The notes: generated by a model not told the origin, from the letters alone. Counted from the stretch's first letter, positions 48,275 through 61,395 are shown. The stretch is DNA of 64,000 nucleotides from Timema cristinae (GCA_039000515.1 JBCFYV010000573.1:1-64000); one strand, 5' to 3'. Numbers and translations: made by a program.

Positions 48275-49490
48275 TCCAACTTAACTATACTTAGCAGACT
48301 TAAATCAACTAACTACACTAACAAACCTAACTTTCAATCAACTAAACTAATTATACGCTACTAACCTAACTACACGCAACTAAACCTAACTACAATCAAC
48401 CCAAAACCAATTATAAACCCAAATAAAAACCCAAAATAAAAACGCCACTAAGCCTGACTACAATCAACTAAACCAAAATACACCAACTAAAACCTAACTA
48501 CAATCAAAAACCTAATTATAACAACTAAACTAATACATGCAACTAAATCTTTAAATCCCCAACTAACCGATAAAATCAACTAAACTAATTACATGCAAAA
48601 CCCAAATCTAACTACATGCAACTAAACTAAATACACGCAAATAAACCTGACTACACGCAAATAAACCTTACTACAACAACAACCTAACTAAAAAGCAACT
48701 AAACCTAACAAAACCGACAAACCTAAATAAAAAGCGACTAAACCTAACTACACGTGACAAACCTGACTACACGCCAAAAAAAACCTGACTACAAAAAAAA
48801 AAAACCACACACGCGCTAAACCCTAACCCACAAACCCACAAAAACCCGACTAAAATCAACTTTAAAACCCAACTAACGCAACTAACTAACACAATCAACT
48901 AACCTTTAAATTTACCAACTAAAACCCAATTACATGCAACTAAAAACTAACTACCCGCAACTAAACCTGATTACAATCAACAAAAACCCAATTAAGCAAC
49001 TAAATCTAACTACTGCCAAAAAAAACCTAACTCACCAAATAAACCTGACTACACCAAATAAACCTACTACAATCAACTAAACCTAACTACACGCAAACTA
49101 AACCTAAATAACGCGACCCAAACCTAACTACACGCGACTAAACTAACTACAGTGACTAACCGACTACACCACTAAACCTGACTACAAAAAAAAAAAAACC
49201 TAACAAAAAACGCGACTAAACCTTACTACAAAGCGACAAACCTAACTAACGTGACTAAACCTAACTACAAAACAAAATTAAAAACCCAACTACACCACTA
49301 AACCTGACTTTCACGCGACTAACCACTACACGAACTAAACTGACTAAAAATCCACTAAAAAACCCGACACAATCAACTTAACCTGACAAAAACCAACTAA
49401 ACAAAAACAAAGCAATAAAAACCAAATTAAAAAACGCAACTAAAACCTTTTTAACAACAAACAAAACCAATTTAAACTAAAAAAAATCAA
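48275..49490. repeat. Degenerate 20-bp tandem array, about 60 units
   Basis: The consensus unit is CTAAACCTAACTACACGCAA with CAATCAA and CGCGACT variants. Extra A and C runs suggest base-calling noise. Each unit carries CCTAA, the complement of TTAGG. No coding frame. Confidence 0.88.
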
Positions 49491-49681
49491 AAGCCGCCAA
49501 CTTAATGAAAGTCCTGGATAATGGAGGTTTGTTATACATTGAGTCACATCTTTTTTAAAAAGTTAACTTTCTTGATACACGTGCCCCAACATTCGGAACG
49601 GGCAACCCCACCTTGTTGTGTGTCACTGTATATCCAGTATAGCCCTGTTAACTCCTGTCTAACTCTGTTATCTTGTCTCAG

Positions 49682-50020
49682 AGACCCAACAATCCCCTGA
49701 GACGGAGACCAGCTGGCCAATTCCCACGTACGCCCCCAAGGTTGCTGCTACGCCTCACAGCGGGAACGAGCTCTGTCATAGCGATTGCCGCCCAACACCA
49801 CCAGGCCGTCCAACCACCTCACAGCACGCGCCGCCACTGCTCCGCAACCCCCCTAACTTACCCCCTGACCAGCACGGGGGGCGGACTGTCCAGCATGCGC
49901 CCCCCCTTTCACCATGGTGGCGTCTTGAGGGCTCGCGACGCTCCCGGGCTCGCCATCCTCTCCCTCCTTTTTGGAACGACTGTGTTGTTGAAACTATTGT
50001 TTCCACATGTCGATTATTGA
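49682..50020 (+). CDS. Candidate terminal exon, unknown product with C-terminal hydrophobic segment
   Basis: The acceptor TTATCTTGTCTCAG ends at 49681. The frame starts in phase 0 (AGA) and stays open for 112 residues to TGA at 50018-50020. It is GC-rich, with RPNNPLRRRPAGQFPRTPPR at the start, then HHQAVQPP, a serine and glycine-rich linker and GGVLRARDAPG. Near the end GLAILSLLFGTTVLLKLLF is long enough to span a membrane or serve as a tail or GPI-type signal, followed by PHVDY. The phase matches the donor after 42479, so both may belong to one gene with a 7.2-kb intron. AATAAA signals lie about 530 and 600 bases downstream. The family is not recognised. Confidence 0.45.
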   Translation, partial: RPNNPLRRRPAGQFPRTPPRLLLRLTAGTSSVIAIAAQHHQAVQPPHSTRRHCSATPLTYPLTSTGGGLSSMRPPFHHGGVLRARDAPGLAILSLLFGTTVLLKLLFPHVDY

Positions 50021-50545
50021 ACACATTGAATAACTCGTTGTTACATCTGACCGCCAGGTTCGCTCTAGTCCAGGCTATCCTCGTAAGGCCGTCTGGGAGA
50101 GCGCGTAGAACTTATTTTACTTGCGCGGTTCATTTATAATATTATAAGATAAATACAGTTTGAAAATGAAAGTGTGTTTTAAAAATAAAAAAGATAAACC
50201 TAAGATGGATTACATGTTACAGAAATTGAATCTATCAAAATGTTTTTTAAGACTGTGTACTCCTGATTTTTTAACCGTGGATGGGGGGGAGGGGACAAGG
50301 AAATTGTTCATATCTGATGAGTTTGTTTTCACTCGGCCATTTTATAATTTCCGCCCCGTAACTTTAAGATGTGACTTTTAGTGTGTTTGAAGCTGTGGAA
50401 GAAACTCCATAAATAGTATTTTTCTAATGATCATAGAAGTATTTTATTTGTTATTAAAAATGTAATGAAGTCTAAAACATAATTTTAACGTAATTGTCCT
50501 CTAGTTTTAATATTTAATGTATGTTTTTTTCGTTATCAAGACTAT

Positions 50546-50618
50546 AATAAAAAATATATATCAATGTTGTAAACAATGAAAGTATATATTAACAAATTAG
50601 GGTTTTCCTTGCAATAAA
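50546..50618 (+). promoter_or_regulatory. Two AATAAA polyadenylation signals
   Basis: AATAAA occurs at 50546-50551 and 50613-50618. The second is followed by a T-rich stretch (TCTTTTTCATGG), as expected near a cleavage site. They would end the transcript containing the exon at 49682, but AATAAA is also common by chance in AT-rich DNA. Confidence 0.35.
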
Positions 50619-53600
50619 TCTTTTTCATGGGATGTATTCTCTCACTTTATCATTTAAAATAATACTAATATTTCAAAATTAAAACTACACTAACATTATT
50701 CTACATCGACCAAATATACACTAAGAGCATCCTAGATTTCTAATGGTTAATCTCCACAGAGAAAGTCTTGTTGTACCTACTAATCAGTCTATTGTTCTAA
50801 TGCCAAGTAGAAGACTTCGCAGGCTTTAAAACACAAGTTGGAGTTTAACCAAGTTTTATTGGAGTCTACATGTGATTAGCACTTGTTAATTTAGCAGATG
50901 TTAGAACAAGTAAAATGGAGGTCTCAAAACGTTTACAAATTACCTGTGGAAGGGTGAATCAGCCCTACAACAGTTGACGCTTTAACACAACAGATGTCCC
51001 TAAAATATCACCCCCTAATTTACCAAATGCACATGGTGTTTACATTAGAAAACAAACGCGAAAGCCTACTCACCTACTGTTTTAATCTGTCAAATTGATG
51101 CCTAGCCCCCTTTAATGATTCGCACTGCCAACCTTCTTACTTCTCAGTACTAGCGTGACCACCGTCTCACTGACTAAGGGGAGTACTTTTTTTACACAGA
51201 GTTTTCACTTTCGTTTATTTTTTTATAATCTGCGATATAACTCTGAGATTTAAATGAAGACACTAATTTTTTATTTTAGTATGGCCCGTTAGAGATGAAA
51301 GATATATCCTGTTGTTATTTTTTGAACCAAAACATAAAAATGGGATTCATTCAATAAAGATATGTTTGGGTAAGTATTTGTTTAAAATATTTACAGGAAA
51401 CTAAGTTGATGTGAATTAGTAATATTTTGAGGCCACTGGAGCTAGTTTTTAGACAAGGGATCAGTATTTCATTATATATATTATTTTATTTTGATTTATA
51501 TTTTTCGACCCACTTAGTATTAAAAATAAATGTTGTTCGTATATTAATTATTTCAATATCGGTGCCCAAGATTTTTTGTTCTTGTTAAAATGAGGGGGCT
51601 CAGACATTCTCCATCAGTGGTGGTATGGCGTGGCCCCACTTAAAGGAGAGTCCTGAGGCCGACTGGTCCTATACTGCGCCCGACCTCCTCCCCCCCTCCC
51701 TTCCCCACCGTATCGTTTGGCTGGGAAGCTGACTCTAGCCCAAACACGCACAGATTCCTAACGGAGCTTTCACAGGTTTACACAGTCTTTGTCACAAACT
51801 AAACACCGCGATATTTTCAGAATAATGGCGATTCCACTTAAGGGGGGAAATAAATATGAAAGATTTCGATATAAAGAACTACGTCTTATTCTGTAACTTG
51901 ATCTAGTTGGTTTTTTCTGTCCCGATTCGATTGGAAAGTTTTATGATGTTGTATTTGCATTTAAATAAACTGTAGAAAAAGAATATTTTAAAAAAATAAT
52001 AAAAACTTACCAAATAGAAAGTTGATGGCGATTTAGAAAGCGTCTATTAAATAAATAAAAAAAAACATTCAAAAAAAATCACAGATAAAAAATTAAAATT
52101 GATTTTTTGTTTTAAATACAAATTGTTATAAACCCTACAAAAAAAAAACTACCCACAAAACACAACTTTTGCGCTGTGCGATTAATAATTAAACTAATAA
52201 TTACTAGAAAGAATAATGGTATTTCACTCCCCTTTTGAATCAAAATAAATTACAATAATTCTAGATTTTAGGATTTAAAACAAAGAAATTTAATAAAGTT
52301 ACAATTATCATATCAAAGACGCTTGTTTCTTCTTTGTCTGCTAGCTGCAGTGTCTTGTGACAGGGTGACAATAAATCCCTCACCCCCCCCTTGTGAGAAT
52401 CCCCCCCGCACCTTCTTAGTGAAACAACCCTAAAACATTATCTTCTCATTAACTACGAAGATGAATACCACAATACTTTGTTTTGAAATAGATTACACGA
52501 TCAATTAAAATAACTATTGATTTCAAGGTCCAATCAAATATCTATAAATGTGACCTGTCCTTCTATAAAAGAGAGCCAGTAAGTTTTTATTTTTGACATT
52601 TCTACTTAATAAACTACAGAACGAAATATTGAACATTTTGTTTGCTCGTTTTAAAAATAATTTACATTATTTGTGAATTTATATACTTATAATAAGTAAT
52701 ATATATATTAAATAACTCATAGTTTGTGAAAAAGCGTTCAATATTATGTAACCGATTTTTTGATTTAATAATTTAATTTAATAAAATTTAAGAATGTGCT
52801 ATTTCAAGGCTAAAAATGAATTAAAATTATTATAAATTGTAATAGAGTAATTATTAATTTAACAAGATAACTATTCTAATTTAAAATTCAACAATAATTT
52901 ATTTTTAATACTTAACAATATTTAAAGGTATAGTCACAGAGTTATCATCTTTGATATATACACAAACCTGGAATAGAAAATGCACATAATTTGGTTCTTA
53001 ATGGGTTACGTAAAGTATAATAAAAGCCATTTTTTTTAATTTTAAAATTTTTAATTTCATCCAAAAGTTTAAAAAAAAATTAATATAGACCAATCGCTAA
53101 AAAAAAAAAAGTTTGTAAGTTACGCTTGAAAAACCTCACCTGTGGGTAAAGATGTAACTAAGATTTGTTCGAGGTATTTTGGGGGCACATGTTCACCATA
53201 TGTCCCAATTGTTACGTAGTTGGGCCCTTGTGGGGTAACTAATGCCAGAATACAGCACGTGTGTCCAACTTGCAACGTATAAGAAGAAATATAATATTAT
53301 CAATGTTTTAGAAAAAAGAATATATTTTGTTATTTAAAAGAAAAACATACGTAAGTGTTAAAGATAATAAATATACAATTGTAAGTTATTAACCTACACT
53401 TACCCTAATTTATGGAGTTTTAAACAAAACTACCTTTACACCAACAGAAATATTTTAATTTATTTTGTTGTTTCTTGACTACAACACAAAAACCGTAATC
53501 AGTAAAATTAAAATTAAAAGTAACCGGAGTAGAGAAAAGTGAAACAATAATAATTTGTGTTGTTAAAGAAATATATAGAGATAACAAAATAGATAAAGTA

Positions 53601-54274
53601 AAAAAAAGGTATACAAAGTTCCAATTCGTAAGATAATATTTTTTTTGTTATTGTTTCAATAGGTTATTAAAGTCAATAAGAAATTAAACTTATGTTTAGG
53701 ATTAATATTTGAACTTTGTTACATATCTATTAAACGAACAAATAGGTTTTGACTTTGACAAAAATGCGAATCATTTGAGCTATAATACCATAAGCCATTG
53801 TTGTTTATTTAATTGTTTGTATTTGTTTGCCCTACGTGTAAAACAACACTCAAAGAGTAATTAATAAACATTAGAGGCCTGGATTCAATAAATGGATGCA
53901 AATAATAAGGTCGGTGCCATTTGAAAGACTCGCATATAGCCATATTCTCTACAACAAGGGGGGAGGGGGGGGGGACAAAGCTTCTTGTGTATTGAGCTCA
54001 CTGTGTAGTCACAACCTATAAATCATGTCACTTCTGCAATCAATATAAAATGACGCCAATTATCGTATGCCTTAGATACACTTTAGTTAACTGAACTCCA
54101 ATTACATTATTAAACGAACAAAACTAACATGAAATCTTGGTGTTTGTTGTAATTTAATCTATATGCTTCAGTCTAGAGAGTAAGTTTACGGGTGTTAACA
54201 AAAGCAAAGCTAGTAATTACCTGAAATTGTTACAGTATGCATTCATATAATACTGTGCATTGCTTTTATTTTAA
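50619..54274. other. Long AT-rich stretch, no gene recognised
   Basis: No convincing reading frame, SINE or tandem repeat was recognised. A G/C-richer patch at 51585-51735 holds C-rich runs (CTCCTCCCCCCCTCCC) and no clear exon. A G run lies near 53960-53975. Confidence 0.4.
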
Positions 54275-54598
54275 AAAAACAAAACAACATCAAATTAAAC
54301 AAAACAAGTATCAAATAAAAGAAAAAACAAATCAAATAAAACAAAACAACATCAGATAATACAAAACAGTACAAAATAAAAACCAACAGTATCAAATAAA
54401 ACAAAACAACATCAATGCAAACAAAACAAAAACCAATAAAAGAAAAACATCAATTTTTTATAAAAAAACAAAACAAGCATCAAATAAAACCAAACAGTAT
54501 CAAAATAAACAAAACAACATCAATTCAAACAAAAACAAAATCAAATAAAAGAAAACATCAATTTAAAACAAAACAGCACATATACAACAAAGCACCTT
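54275..54598. repeat. A-rich degenerate tandem repeat, unit about 22 bp
   Basis: ACAAAACAACATCAAATAAA and variants (GTATCAAATAAAAG, GCATCAAATAAAAC) recur about 14 times. Confidence 0.8.
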
Positions 54599-55719
54599 AA
54601 ATTTTTTAAAAACCAACCGCAAATAGGAATCTTTCTGTAGCTCCAAAGATGTTTTCTATTCAACAGAATCCAAAAACCATCTCGTCACTAAATTATGGCG
54701 TATAAGTATATTTTTTAAAACATGTTTTTTTAAGTCTCTGTTAATTGTTGTATCGTAACAACAGAAGCTATGAACTAATAATACAAATAAATACTTGTTG
54801 AGAATAATATTTTTGTTTTTAAATGCACTCAGAAATATTCCAACTAGATGTATTTTATTTGCTCGCTTTATTAAACAAGCTTTTAGTAATATCTGTATTT
54901 TAAACATTTTTCATTATATATTTAAATAAAGTACATTGACTTTGAAAGTAAGTTCTTCATACTGATTGGTAGAAACAAGAGTCTACAAACGAATGATTAT
55001 TATAGAGACCGGCCGTAATTCCTCCACCATTTTGCTCCTTGTTTTTGAATAGAGAAAATGGGATCAGAATGAAGCTGGGCGCCTTTTGAGAGCAACTTGG
55101 TGCAAAGTCGCACCATTTATACACTTGCCTTGGAGCACTAATTTGCAACCCTTTATTGATCCAGGCCAACATTAAGTGTTTTCGATATGTTAATATTGTC
55201 TTTGTCCGCACATTTTTTTGTTTACCCAAAACATTTGTCTATTCCTGAGATTGGTACAACAATTGCAAAATATGAACAAAAAAGCGCCGTTATTGTAACT
55301 CAGAACAGGTAATAACGTTCTGCCCTTATTAAGAAGTTCTAAAAGTAACGAAAAACATTTCGTTAGTTGCCTAATTTCATGTACCACGACCACAAAAATA
55401 TAAAATATCATTTAAAATAGGGTTTGAACAAGAGTAATTGAATCATTTCGACGTTTTAATTGTATTATTAAAATGACTCATTTCAACATTTACCTGCAAA
55501 CAATACAAATCATAAAGAAGGTTTTCTAAAACATTATTAATTTAATAAAAAATGTAATAATTGTACTCCACCCCAAAAAAAATTTAAAGGATTAAATGAC
55601 TGATAAAGAATAATAAAGTCACACAAAGTAATATCACTAATTTGGTGATATCCACTGAACATTGGACGGTCACAGTTGCAGAGACCTGGTGAACTGCTCA
55701 GCTTCCATTCATGTTATCT
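54599..55719. other. AT-rich stretch with overlapping minus-strand frames
   Basis: Two overlapping minus-strand frames at 54957-55229 (90 codons) and 55190-55411 (73 codons) follow one another with a frame change. They might be pieces of one decayed reading frame (with KWCDFAPSCSQKAPSF in the first), but no family was recognised and chance is likely. Confidence 0.35.
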
Positions 55720-56916
55720 GGTAATTCCTATGTTCACACTTGTACGACTGGTATCCCTGCGTAACTCCAGTAATCTAGTTCACACTTGTAGACAATAAAC
55801 CCTGCTGTATCTCCAGTATTCCTAGTTCACCCTTGTCAGACATATCTCTACTTATCTCCAGTAATCCCTTAGTTCACACTTGTCAGACATATCTCTCTAC
55901 TTAGCTCCAGTAATCCTAGTTCACACTTGTCAGAACTGTATCCCTGATGTATCTCCAGTAATCCTATTCACACTCGTCCCAGACTATATCCATGCATATC
56001 TCCAGTAATCCTAGTCACACTTGTCAGACTAATACTTCTGTATCTCCGGTAATCATAGTTCACACTTGTCAACTATAACCCTGCTGTATCTCCAGTAATC
56101 CTAAGTCGCACTATCAGACATATCCTTGCTGTATCTAACGGTAATCCTAGTTCACACTTGTCAGACTATATCCCCTACTGTATCTCCAGTAATCCTATTC
56201 ACACTTGTCAGACAATATCCCTACTGATCGCCAGTTAATCCTAGTTCACCCTTGTCAGACTATATCCCTGCAGTATCTCCATAATCCTAGTATCACACTT
56301 GTCAGACTATATCTCTACTTTATCTCCAGGAATCCTAGTTCCAAACTTGTCAGACTATATCCCTGCTGTATCCAGTAATCCTAGTTTCACACTTGACTGA
56401 CTATATCCTGCAGTATCTCCAGTAATCCTAAGTTTCACTCTTGGTCAGACTATATATCTACTGGATCATCCAGTTAATCCTAGTATTCACACTTGTCCAG
56501 ACTATATCCTACATAACGCCAGTAATCCAGTTCACAACTTGTCAGACTATATTCTTGCTGTGTATATCCAGTAATCATAGTTCACACTTGACAAGCAATA
56601 TATACACTGTTCACAGTAATCAAAGTTCACACTTGTCGACTATATCCCTACTGTATCGCCAGTAATACAGTTCACACCTTGTCAGACTATAATCTTGCTG
56701 TACTCCAGTAATCCTAGTTCACACTTGTCATGACTTTACCTTGCTGTATTCTCTGGTAATCCTAGTTCACACATGTCAGACTAAATATCCTTGCGTACTC
56801 CAGTAAACCTATTTCACACGTTGTCAGACTATATCCCTGCTGAATCTCCTGAAATCCTAGTTCACACTTGTCGGATATACTGAGATACAGCAAGGATATA
56901 GTCCTTAGTTCACACT
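55720..56916. repeat. 47-bp minisatellite, about 25 copies, with an inverted end unit
   Basis: The unit is CAGTAATCCTAGTTCACACT, TGTCAGACTATATCCCTGCT, GTATCTC. At 56880-56903 the string GAGATACAGCAAGGATATAG TC is the reverse complement of the second half of a unit, followed again by direct TTAGTTCACACT. Confidence 0.95.
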
Positions 56917-57390
56917 ATAAAATTTTATAATAAAGTCACTGGATTATTTCGGGACGATTGCGAATCACTAACAGTGCCTTCCTCAAACAAATACAAACGG
57001 GAATTCTACATATACTTGGAATACTGCGAATTATTGCTGACCGACACGTTCGTGTTAAGCGTGTGGCGGAGGATTCTGATCAGGTTTTATGTAATAAACG
57101 AACGACTATTTAAAACGACCAAGACGTTGATTGGTCCAATTCCAAACTAAGAACATGTGCTGCTAACCCCCATCTCACCCAACGTTTTCTCCATAACACC
57201 TCGAACTGCAACGGTGACCCCTCTGTGTTTCACGTGTTTGAGTGTGTGTTGAGAAGCCCCAGGGAACCCCTTTCATAAAATTACAAGTCTGCAAAACACA
57301 ATCGACAAGTAACAATTTTAATTATTTTACTTAGTATCCTTAATTGGCACTTATCAACAGAAAAAGTATTGGCACACATCAAAAAAAAGT
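56917..57390. other. Non-coding stretch
   Basis: No gene or repeat was recognised; part of 57020-57270 is GC-richer without a clear frame. Confidence 0.4.
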
Positions 57391-57436
57391 ATACTCCCTA
57401 TCTTGAGCTATATTCTATTCCATCCTCCTCATTATA
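57391..57436. repeat. Single dispersed unit of the 45-bp minisatellite of 44455-45245
   Basis: ACTCCCTATCTTGAGCTATA followed by TTCTATTCCATCCTCCTCAT matches one unit of the array about 12 kb to the left in sequence and order. There is no second unit beside it. Confidence 0.65.
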
Positions 57437-57951
57437 TATTTTGTATGTCCTCTGAAATTTTTATATTTCCTTGCCACAGGGCGAGATTTTAATAACTTGT
57501 TTGTTAGATATTTTCCTAATTTCCACTCTGATAACGTTTATTAAATTATTATAATTAGTTAAATATTTGAACTTAAGTAACACTACCAATGATATGTTTA
57601 TTTACAAGATAATTCCCCTTACAAGTAATTGTAAATATGAATGGTTTTCACAAAGAAAAAATAGTTTACCCTATAAATTTCAGTGCCCATGTAGAAAACA
57701 AAAGTTATAATATGTTTCACTTAAAAGAAGATAAAATTAACAAAATAATAAATTGACAGGTTTTGCCCTCATTATTTAAGACACAAATAATAGGAAAAAT
57801 AGTTCTTTGGGACTGTAACCTAATTGCAAAATCTGTTATTATAAAATGTATAATTTACCAAAATTTCTAATGCCAGAGTTAAACAATTAAGATTACATAC
57901 AAAAAGAGTTATATTATAATAATTTTCTGTTAAATTTTAGACTGACCATAG
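57437..57951. other. AT-rich non-coding stretch
   Basis: No gene or repeat was recognised. Confidence 0.4.
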
Positions 57952-58365
57952 CTTAAGGCGAGGGTTCTAGTGCGCGGAAGTTTAGTGAAAATTAATTTTG
58001 CAGTTTTTTATAGCAAAACAATTTTTGCCAAAATAAATCAAATATTTCTTCTATAGAAACATAGAGTTTTTGTTTTCTGCACCATGCTAATCTCAACAGT
58101 TGTTAATATCTGTCATAGAGCATGGTGGCATGTTTGGTGCCAACTTTCTCTTATTTAAAAAATTTTGGCACCAATGCCACCATGCCATGACAGATATTCA
58201 ACAACCTGTTGAGATTAGCATGTGCAGAAAACAAAACTCTATGTTTCTATAGAAGAAATATTTGATTCTTTTTTTTTTTATTAATGTGGCAAAAAAGTTG
58301 TGCTATAAAAACTGCAAATACTGACATCACCTACAACCACGCTCACTAGGCACCCCGCCTTTAAG
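57952..58365. mobile_element. Hairpin MITE, copy 2
   Basis: A nearly perfect long inverted repeat. The left arm includes AAATCAAATATTTCTTCTAT, AGAAACATAGAG and GCATGGTGGCAT; the right arm carries the complements, with a loop at 58144-58164. The ends are CTTAAGGCGAGG and CCCCGCCTTTAAG. It is the same family as 12606-12998 (shared GCAGTTTTTATAG, AAATCAAATATT and ACAGATATTCAACAA-type strings). The middle 40 bp (GGTGGCATTGGTGCCAA) differ between copies. Non-coding. Confidence 0.85.
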
Positions 58366-59679
58366 TGGATAACAGCCTTAGTTGTCTTTCTTATTGAACT
58401 AAGAAAAAATGATTATATTTTTTATTTATTTTGTATCAACAATAAGACTTATATATCTTTATATAATTTTTCGATTTTCATTGAACTAATTATTTAGCAC
58501 TACTACATGATCTTTCAACCTAATTAGTCATATTAACTTAACGACCGTCACACGTCATAAACATAACACAAGCTACTTAAAATGAGAATACTTGGTGACT
58601 ATTCATAAAAGTAATATACTGATTGAATAAAAAAAAATTACCCAGTAAGTTTTAACACCACCTGTTAAATATCATACCAAAGTTGTTTAAACTAATAAAC
58701 AATGCCTCTTGATTTTACAAGTACTGTAAAAGCTATAAACGTACTTGTAAATGCAAATTTTATATGTTAATAAGAGAGTCTACTTGTAGCTTTATTAATT
58801 TCTACAAGCTACAAGTCAATATCTTTGCAAATTGTAGACTTGTAGCTTTTATAAAAACTATTGTCCCTGATACCACCCGACTCTGCACGTTAAAAAAAAG
58901 GCCCCTAACCCTCACAGGGTGGGGGCCCCCATTCAATGAGAGGCTAAATACCCCCGGAGTTCACACCGTTGGTCCATATATGCAAAAAAAAACATATTCA
59001 AGCAAAAGTCCAAATAATATGTTGAGTTGTATTTTTGTTTGTTTAATAAGGATATTTAAACATGAGGCTATGGAATTCTAAAAGGTTTTTAAAACGATTG
59101 TAAGTTTTAATCGATCAGTGGCGGCAGTATACAAGAATGGGTTTTTATAAAAAAATACTTAAAGAACATGTAAGGCAAGAAATGTCCATAAAAATGTTAA
59201 GCTTTATTTATAATCAAAGAAAAAAAAGAGTTTGTTTTTTATATATATTAATATATAAGTACAAATTGAGTTTGTTTGTGGAAAAAAAAAATTGTAAAAA
59301 ACTAATGCTTTTTTAGAAACTGTTTTTATGACAATAAAAATCTGAACCCTTGCAAGTAACTAGAATAAATAAAATATTTGTTCCTTAGATAACATTTATT
59401 TTAAATGTAACCAATTTATTTTTTTACTTAACTTTCCAATATTAAGAGATGTGCATTCCAGTGAACTTCAAATAATAGGAGACTGGTGGTCCATGCCTCG
59501 GGATCAACAGTTGAGAATCCGGTGACCAGATAACAAGATCAAAGTTAATAGATCTTATGAAAAAATAACAAAAATATTTGTCAGAAGATATCAATAAACA
59601 AAGTAGCTTTGTTGATGGGGTAGAGAGGGATCTACAAGCGAAAGTAAATAACTCCTAATTTATACATGATAAAAAAAAG
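58366..59679. other. AT-rich non-coding stretch
   Basis: Near 58780-58850 ACTTGTAGCT and AGCTACAAGT occur as inverted and direct copies that could form a small hairpin. A patch at 58895-58970 has GC runs (AGGGTGGGGGCCCCC). No gene was recognised. Confidence 0.4.
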
Positions 59680-60728
59680 TAGAACCACCCGCCATGTTAT
59701 TATCGTTACTACAGTATTTAATTATAGCTTCTGTGAACAGTAGAACCTCTACATGTTATTAATCCGTTACTACAGTCCTTACTAGTTAGATTCTGTGAAC
59801 AGTAGAAACCTCCTACATGTTTTATTAACGTTACTACAGCCTTACTAGTAGTTCTGTGAACATTATACCTCACTCCATGTAGTATCGTTATCTGACAGTA
59901 ATTACTAGTAGTTCTGTGAACAGTAAGACATCCCTTCATGTTATTATCTTACTACAGTCTTACTAATAGTTCTGTGAACATAGACCTTCCCATCATTTAT
60001 TAAGTGTTTACTACAGACCATTACTAGTAGTTCTGAGAACTGTAGACCTTGCTTCCAAGTAATTATCGTTACTACAGTACTTACTAGTAGTTCTGTGAAC
60101 AGTAGACCTCCTCCCCACAATGTTATTATCGTTACTACAGTCTTACGGTAGTTCTGTGAACAGTTAACCTCCCTCCATGTTATTATCATTACTACAGTCC
60201 TAATGTAGACAGTAGAGAACATTAGACCTCCTCCATGTTATATAGTTTACTTAAGTCTTACTAGTAGTTCTGTGAACAGTATGACCTTCCTCCATGTTAC
60301 TATTGTCACTACAGGTCCTTACTAGTAGTTTCTGTGAACAGAAGACCTCCCTATCATGTTATTATCGTTACTACAGTCTTACCAAGTATTTCTGGAACAT
60401 TAGACCTCACTCCATGTTTATTATCTTACTAAAATCTTACTAGTAGGTTCTGTGAACATTAGACCTCACTCCATGTTATTGTCATTACTACAGTCTTACT
60501 AGTAGTTCTGTGAACAGTAGACCTTGCTCGATGTTATTATCGTTACTACAGTCTTACTAGTAGTTCTGTGAACAGTAACCTCACTCCATGTTATTGTCAT
60601 TACTACAGTCTTACTAGTAGTTCTGTGAACAGTAGACCTTCCTCCATGTTATTATCGTTACTACAGTCTTACTAGTAGTTCTGTGAACAGTAGACCTCCC
60701 TCCATATTATTATCGTTACTACCGTATT
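59680..60728. repeat. 57-bp minisatellite, about 18 copies
   Basis: The unit is CTCCATGTTATTATCGTTAC, TACAGTCTTACTAGTAGTTC, TGTGAACAGTAGACCTC. Variation is mainly small indels. Frames on the minus strand (59718-60222) are by-products. Confidence 0.95.
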
Positions 60729-61395
60729 ATTTATTTCAAGTTTAAATTATATATATAATTTCTCTTTTGAATGTAGTAGCTTTTTTCCTTGCTGGTTAAG
60801 CTATAAATAAAACAAAGCATTATTCTATTCCATAGTTCATTATTTTCAAATAAGCTAACCGTCATTTTAATGGTTTAACATACTTCTCTTATCAATGTGA
60901 CTAAACTTTAATAAATACGCCCGTGATGCTTTTAGGGGGATTAGAATTTTAAATTCAATTCCCTTTGGATGAAATATAAATTATACATATTTAATAATCA
61001 CCTCCATTTTGAGACGGATAAAAAATCATAAAATATACTTTTTTCCGGCTTAGTTTCAAAGAAAGTTTCAGGGTTAGTGAAAACAGGACAAACGCAATTG
61101 GCAGGACAATCAAAATAAAGAGGCATTTGGAATGCTGAGCTGTCAACTACCACTAAGTAATAAACATACTACTTATTTTTTATTCATTAAAGCAATCATT
61201 TGAAAAAAGATACATTTTAGTAATTTACTTGATTTATTTGTAACCCCTATAATCTGCCTACCCCCTTCCTTTTCTCCGCGGCTGGGTGCACCTTAAAGGT
61301 GAGTAGTTTTAGTCCTTACAAACGCCGTGAGATGATGTCGATACTAATGTTATACATTTAGTATGGGGTTGTATCATTACGAGTTGGAAGGAGCT
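60729..61395. other. AT-rich non-coding stretch
   Basis: No gene or repeat was recognised between the two arrays. Confidence 0.4.

Noticed and set aside
54957..55411. Two adjoining minus-strand frames as a decayed gene
   Set aside because: No recognisable family, no splice or start context, AT-driven composition. Kept only as a note in the region entry.
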